Shown here piece after piece: positions 25,197 through 31,346 of a DNA stretch of 31,346 nucleotides; the first letter of the stretch is position 1, and each line of letters begins with the position of its first letter. Made by a program: the position numbers and the translations under genes. Location: positions 1-31,346 of the forward strand of contig NW_004085981.1 in the NCBI RefSeq assembly GCF_000220395.1, read 5' to 3'. This stretch comes from Ichthyophthirius multifiliis (lineage: Eukaryota > Ciliophora > Oligohymenophorea > Hymenostomatida). Below the pieces are notes generated by a model that was not told where the DNA came from, did no database searches, and worked only from the letters and a program-made list of their open reading frames with translations.

Positions 25197-27739
25197 TCAA
25201 GAAAACATTTATGTAATTTTTAAATGATATTCAGGTGAATATAAAAGACTTTTTTTGAAATCATTTAAGATTGTTTTCCTTTCTAAATCAGGTCTTTATT
25301 CAGAAACTTTAAGTAAAATAACACCTTTCATATAATTAATTAAACAATTAAGATCTGAAGTAAGTTTATCTCTAAACATATCAACTAAAACAAGTAAAGA
25401 TTATAAAAAATTTTAAAGTTTATTATTTGAAGGGTCCTAAAAAAATAAATATATATTAATTATATTAATATATATTTACATTTAATATAAATATATTTAT
25501 ATATACCTAATAACTTTTATATAATTATATTTATATATACCTAATAACTTTCAAAATAATAATATTAAACTTAAAACAAAACTAATATAAACTATTCATT
25601 TTAATTTTATAAAGCTGAAGCATTCAACATATCTATAAAAAGCTTTATTTCTTTCATTTGTTTTTATTTTAATAAAAACTACATATACAAAAACATCATA
25701 TTAACATTATCTTTATAAAATTCAAAGCACTCATATTTTAATATTTTATATAATTATATTTAATATTCTTTATTATTTTTATTTTTATATATACATATGT
25801 CGCTGCATCAACTATCATTTAAAGAACATCCTATTTTTCATATATACTATCTTATTTATAATCTTCCCTTAAAGCTAATATGTATTAATATGCATCAATA
25901 TGCTATAATATTTGTGCTATCTTCTTTCCTTTTTTAGATTTCTTTATTTTTAATGGTATCAAATCCTATTCTAAACTATTACTTATACATAATCTTAAAC
26001 TACTCATCAATTATATCATACCTTAATATTTGTTATCATCTAATAATTTTCTAATAATATTCTATATTTATATTTTATATACATATATATATATATATAT
26101 ATTTATTTATAATTTTGTTTACATATGAAAAAATATAGGTATTTGCTTTATTTTCTTATAATTATTATTTTAAATATGGAATTATTTCAGACGATTAATT
26201 TTTTTTATAAATTTATAGTTTTTTCATATAATCTGCTAGAAGTATATTTTTTTAAATTTTTTCTTATATAAAAACTTCAAATTAGTCTATTTTTTATTCG
26301 CCATTTATGCTTAGTATTTCTATATATATTTCTATGAATAATTTGTTTCTTTTTTTATCATATTTTTCATCTAAATTTAAATTTTTTAACATAAAAAGAA
26401 GTCTATTTAAGCTAAATTCATTAAAATTATCAGAGTCTTCGAATAAAAAACAACATAAAAGATAATAAAGATAGCCTTTATTTAAATAAACTGCTGCTTT
26501 TTTTACTAATCTGATTTTCTCTTTCAAAGTTTTATTGTCATCATTTAATTTTATTAATAAATTCTTCTCATATTCTGCAAAATCTTCCTTAAAATTATAC
26601 ATAGGAATTCTCTCATACATCACTAGGAAATCAAAATAAGGAGTTTAATATTCCTTATAGGCCGGGTCTTATAAAATAGCATTAAAAAAGTATTTTTTAG
26701 CTAAAACATACTCTTTTTTTTTATAAAAATGGATTCCTTTTAAATAATTAAATTCTGAAATTAAATTTATTTCTTATATAAATTCATCAGATAAAGGAAA
26801 ATACTAAAAGTTTAAATCTTCATAAAATATAGCTTTTAAATTAGTCATTCTAATGATACTTTTTTCTTAGTTTTTTTCGAAAATTTAATACTCAAGATTT
26901 GCTATTTCCATATATAATTCCAAAAGTAGCTATTTTTGGGCAATATTTTAAATATGAAAAGGTTTTTCTTGTATTTTTTATGAGATTTCGTTACAAATTT
27001 TAATATAAAAGTAATTTCCTTGTTCATTTTTCCCTAAAAATATACTCATAAGTAAATACAATTTAAGACTTTTTAAAAAATAAATAAAATTTTTCTCATT
27101 TTATTTAATTTTTGGGATTTCATCTTATATATATTTTTCTAAAAAAACCAAAAAATTATCATCTATATTTTTAGTTGAAAATTCGAAGTTTTAGTAAGGG
27201 ACTTTCTTTTTTTAACTATTTTTAAATAAAGAAAGCTCATAAATTTTAGTTAAAATAGAATTTTCTAAATGAGGATTTCTGTCATAAAAATCACTAGAAA
27301 ATAAATAATTTACATGTGTTTTTGTATTTTTGTATTCTAAAAAATCTAAAAGACTATCAAAAACTAATGAAATACCCTTAAATATTAATATACATATATA
27401 AATATTTAAATTTATATTTATATTATATTAATATTTACTTGAATTTCATATTATTTAATATAAAATAAATAAGAACCACATTTTTCTAGCATTTATTTGT
27501 ATTTATCATAATATTTTCTATTGTTAAATTCTTATTTTTTAAACGAAAGTGCAAGCATATATTAAATAATAAATAAACCAACATAAGCATTAATATTTTA
27601 AGTATTAATTTCGATAGACTTTAAAAATAAATTAACACTTTCTTATAATTTATCATTTTTTAAATAAATAAAGGCTAATTAATCTAGACCAAAAGAATTC
27701 TAAATTTATAAAAATAAATAAAATAAATATCTAAATATG

Positions 27740-27775
<36 letters not shown>

Positions 27776-30700
27776 TTTTATATTCTAATTGATTTTATAA
27801 AAGCTCCAATTTATTATTTCTCGTCTTTTTAAATGATTCCATAATAATTATAAAAGTCTATATCTTAGTTAAAATTAAGTATGCCAAATTTAATACATTT
27901 TAAGCATTTTTGGTAATTTTCTTCATTTTCTTCTAGATTTTCAATATATATATAGCTTACAATAATACTTTTGAGTAAATATTTAAAGACTTCGCTTTTA
28001 TTTTTTTAAGATATAGAAAAATTTTAATTATTATTCAAAATTTCTTCATCAAATTAAATTCCTTCTTTTTCGAAAGCTTTTTTTTGATAAGAAACTCCTT
28101 CTTGAAATAAATCTTTTCTTTTGCTTAAAAAGCCTGCCAAACATAAAAACTCACCTATATTTATGCAATTATAGACATTTAAATCCTTTAATTTAGGCAT
28201 TTTTTTCAAAAAAATATTAAGAAAATACATTGAATTACTAAAAGTATATTTTTTCCATTAAAACTTGATAAAATTATAATTTATTTCATAAAAAAAACCT
28301 AAAAACTACTAAAAAATGTTCACATAACTGTTTTCGTTTTCCTCGAAAACAATTCCCTCTTTAATTAATTTAAGAAAAACTCCCATTCTTAAATATAATT
28401 CATGTTCATTATTCATATAAAATGCAATTTATGCATATTCGAAATTAATAATTAATAATTCTACATATTTCCCATCTTCCTTGAAATTATAATTATCCAA
28501 AATTATTCTTTTTTCTTATAAATAGACATCTGAAAGTACTTCTAAACATAATTTAACATCTTTTAAATAAATACTATTTTCTTTCTGTTTTAATACTAGT
28601 ATATTTTTCTAATAAAAAAATGACTTTTCAGCTTCTTTTATAGCTTCTAATGAAGAGCAAGTTTTACCTTATATTTTATCTCTAAAAATTTTAATAAATA
28701 TAAAATAATTTTTTTTAATTATTTAAAAAATTAAAAATAGAAATATATAAATATAAATAAATAAATAAATATAAAAATATAATATATATATATATATTTA
28801 TATATATATATATTTATATATATAGATATATTTTTACGCTTATGCTAATGAAATTAATAATTTACATTATACTAAATCATCATATATTACGTATTGACTT
28901 ATATTTTTTTAAAACTAATACAAAAATGTTTCATTTAGTATAAAAAACTCTTCTAAATAATAAAATTCGTTTATCGCAACTCCAAAAGGTATACCATATT
29001 TAAAATTATCTTCTTCATATATTTTTTCGTAATAATTTTTATATTTTTTTTCTTTCTCAAAAAGATAATTTCCAAAGCTTTTTAACAATAAATAGTTGCC
29101 TTTAAAAAATCGCCTTTATTGGAATAAAAGACGCCTAAAATCCTATTTATCCAAAAAAATTATTTAAACCCTTAATAAATCCTTTCTAAAAAATCCATAC
29201 TTTCCTGTACATTCCCTGATATATACATAACCAAAAAATTATTTTATTTAAAAAAACACATCTCTAGTTTATTAAAAAAGCCTTTTTTAAATATAATAAA
29301 CTATTCTTAATATCATCTTCTTCCCATATAATTAATCCTTTCATAAAAAGACCTTCAAAATCTTTCTTTTTTATACCAATATTTTATTTATATATACTAA
29401 AGCTTATTCTTTATCATTTTATATCATATATATACACGAAATTCTTCTCCAACATCTTATTTTATCATTTATATTATCTAGTTTATCCTATATTTGTTAT
29501 AATTATTATAAAGTTTATTATATATCAGGTTATTATTAATCTATTATTTTATTTTTTTTCAATAAAAATTATTCCTTTTTTTAATTTTCATCTCTTTTTA
29601 GATATAATTCTCCTTTTTTTTATGAAAATTAAACCCATATTCTTTCCAAATCCCAAAAACTTCCTTTTTCTTTTTCTAAAATTCCCTAAAAATCAACCGA
29701 ATCATCCCAAATATGGCAAATTCTATTAATTTTTAGACAAATTTGATATAAAAACTTGCTTTTTCCTTTCTAAGTTTTCCATAAATTCTTTATTTCTTCC
29801 AATTCCTCCTCATTTTCGACAATATCTAGTGCATAACTATTATAGACTTCTTAAATAAATCCTATATCTTCTCCTTTTTCCCTCCACATCTTAATATTTT
29901 CCTTCCAGGCTTCCAGAATTTTCTTTTTCCCGCCAAATTTCTTCCTATATTGCCCTTATTCAAGTAAGTAGACATAAAAAACACTAAAATTACTTAATTT
30001 TTCATCTATATCTGTCTCCTATATAGCATATTCTTCATCTTATTAGACTTCTTAGTTTTAAACTAGGCCCCATTTATCTACAAAATACATAAAGACTTTC
30101 AATAAATTGTCTTTTTTTTCTTATTTTTTAGCCCAAAAATATAATTAAGAAACCTGCTTTTTCATCAAATTTTCTTCAATTAAAAAAAAGCTTTAAATTT
30201 TTTCCAAAAACACACTTTAAAAAGCCTAGAATTTTCCTAAAATTTCATATAAAAAAAAAATTCTTTCCTCGAAAAATTTCCTTTCTTTTAAAAATTTCAA
30301 AAACACAGAAATTTCTTTTTCCAAATCTTCCCCGAAAATAGACTCAGAAATTTTACCAAAAAACACCAGAAAATCTTCTTTTAAAAAAGCTCCATTTTCC
30401 CGATAATATCTTAAAAAAATAATACAAATATTTTTCTATATTTATAAATCAAGTTTATCAATTTCATGTATTTAAATTAATATATCAATAGTTTTTTTCG
30501 ATATTTTTTTCTCATTTTAAACAATGTCTATATAAATTTACATATATTTATTTAAATCAACTTAATTCGAAATCTAAAAAAGCTATTCAAGTATCTCTTT
30601 TTATTATAAAATGTCTTATTTTGCCTCAAAACATTAAAATAAAGCTTTATATATGTTTATATCTGTAGTATTTAATTAATTCGCGCTTTAAAATGATATT

Positions 30701-30927
30701 ATAGCTTCATCTATTTGCTTGAGTTCAAATTGGCATTTACCCAAATATAAATATAAGTTATGATTTTATCCTATATAAAATAAATATTTTAATAAAAATA
30801 ATTAATTTGTTTTACGTTAAAAATTAATGGCAACTTCAAAATCTAATTTTGCATTTTCGTAATTTTTTTCCTTTAAATATTTTATACCTGAGATCATAGA
30901 TTTTTTTGCTTTTTCTTCTTAATTCAT
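25197..30927 (-). CDS. giant TPR protein, probable SKI3/TTC37
   Basis: About 1,710 aa over nine exons, with introns 30815-30771, 29397-29366, 28837-28682, 27774-27700, 27438-27377, 26122-26062, 25794-25730 and 25540-25437. The start MNQEEKAKKSMISGIKYL leads straight into a TPR (KNYENAKLDFEVAIN, then LYLYLGKCQFELKQIDEAII). Further TPR-like units occur throughout, for example LGVFYSNKGDFLKATIYCQK, AFIKSIRIQK, LAFIYLKNDKLQESVNLFLK and SIEINTQNINAYVGLF, separated by long helical stretches. Size, the N-terminal TPR and the block around AFIKSI to AYVGLF resemble TTC37/SKI3, the scaffold of the Ski helicase complex that feeds mRNA to the cytoplasmic exosome. Other giant TPR proteins remain possible. 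Two single-base breaks occur, in the G run at 29216-29214 (YQG to NVQESMDF) and the T run at 29063-29059 (ALEIIF to FEKEKKY); correcting each restores one continuous frame. It ends PEYHLKITQMFS. Confidence 0.72.
25503..25550. repeat. tandem duplication covering a splice donor
   Basis: A unit of 34 bases is repeated almost exactly, so the minus strand reads AGTTATTAG/GTATATATAAATA twice. Both copies carry the last exon bases and the GT of the final intron of the TPR gene, giving alternative donors at 25540 and 25506. Confidence 0.75.
27744..27771. repeat. TA microsatellite inside an intron
   Basis: TA run next to the splice donor of the 27774-27700 intron of the TPR gene. Confidence 0.8.
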
Positions 30928-31020
30928 TATATTTTTAATGTATAAAATTTAGGATATTTTTAATAAAAATATTGTATTTTTATTTATTATAAGAATAATT
31001 ATAAATATATATAAATAAAA

Positions 31021-31074
<54 letters not shown>

Positions 31075-31346
31075 TATGTAAGGTTTTCAAATTAATTTTA
31101 AAATATTTTTAATAAATTAAAAGAATATAAAGTATTACAAATAAAAAAATTTATTTATATATTTATAAAATTAAAATAAACAAGAATATAATATTTTTTT
31201 AAAATTATGATTTAAGATTTATTTTAAATGTAAAAATATTTTATTTAAAATAAAAAAAATATTAAATTAATATAGAAGATTAAAATTAATTGTAAATTTT
31301 TTTAATTTGTTGTTAAATTTTAAAAAAATTAAATTAAAATTATATT
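30928..31346. other. upstream region of the TPR gene with TA microsatellite
   Basis: A perfect TA array of about 49 bases (31022-31070) lies roughly 95 bases before the TPR gene start, followed by A/T runs to the end of the window. No other feature was seen. Confidence 0.7.

Overview
This is a very AT-rich nuclear window from a ciliate. In every convincing gene TAA and TAG lie inside conserved protein and must be read as glutamine, TGA is the only stop, and introns are short, GT-AG and almost pure A/T. The extreme AT bias, with intergenic DNA almost wholly A and T, fits a macronuclear contig of an oligohymenophorean. Ichthyophthirius multifiliis is my best guess, with Tetrahymena second (inference from composition and code only).

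Layout. 901-1775 (+) is a YIPF6-type Golgi membrane protein. 1776-4380 is gene-poor, with a weak ORF and what looks like the 3' end of a dead LINE ending in a 26-base T tract (minus strand). 4381-5139 (+) is proteasome subunit alpha type-4. 5347-7914 (-) is a nine-exon coiled-coil protein of 712 aa. 9014-10371 (-) is a NEK-like kinase lacking the catalytic Asp. 12048-13017 (+) is a coiled-coil protein, convergent with a calcium-dependent protein kinase at 13069-15050 (-). 16686-17369 (-) is a MAPEG/microsomal GST-like membrane enzyme. 17552-20488 (+) holds three unassigned genes: an Asn-repeat protein, a small tail-anchored protein and an intronless 277-aa protein. 20918-22681 (-) is a double-GTPase Der/EngA protein with a mitochondrial-looking leader. 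23677-24786 (-) is an ABHD4/5-type alpha/beta hydrolase. 25197-30927 (-) is a giant TPR protein that best resembles SKI3/TTC37.

The genes are monocistronic and not obviously linked by function: proteolysis (PSMA4), Golgi trafficking (YIPF6), calcium signalling (CDPK), lipid or thiol metabolism (MAPEG, ABHD), organelle ribosome assembly (Der) and mRNA decay (SKI3). Gene boundaries were deduced by hand from reading frames, GT-AG introns and family motifs.

Several otherwise well-conserved genes carry single-base frame breaks, mostly in A, T or G runs (YIPF6, CDPK, SKI3 twice, the Asn-repeat gene). Under-called homopolymers in the assembly are the simplest explanation. I found no tRNA, rRNA, CRISPR array or telomere repeat. 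I see no clear new multigene system. The most unusual single genes are the nuclear bacterial-type Der protein and the kinase with a doubly altered active site.
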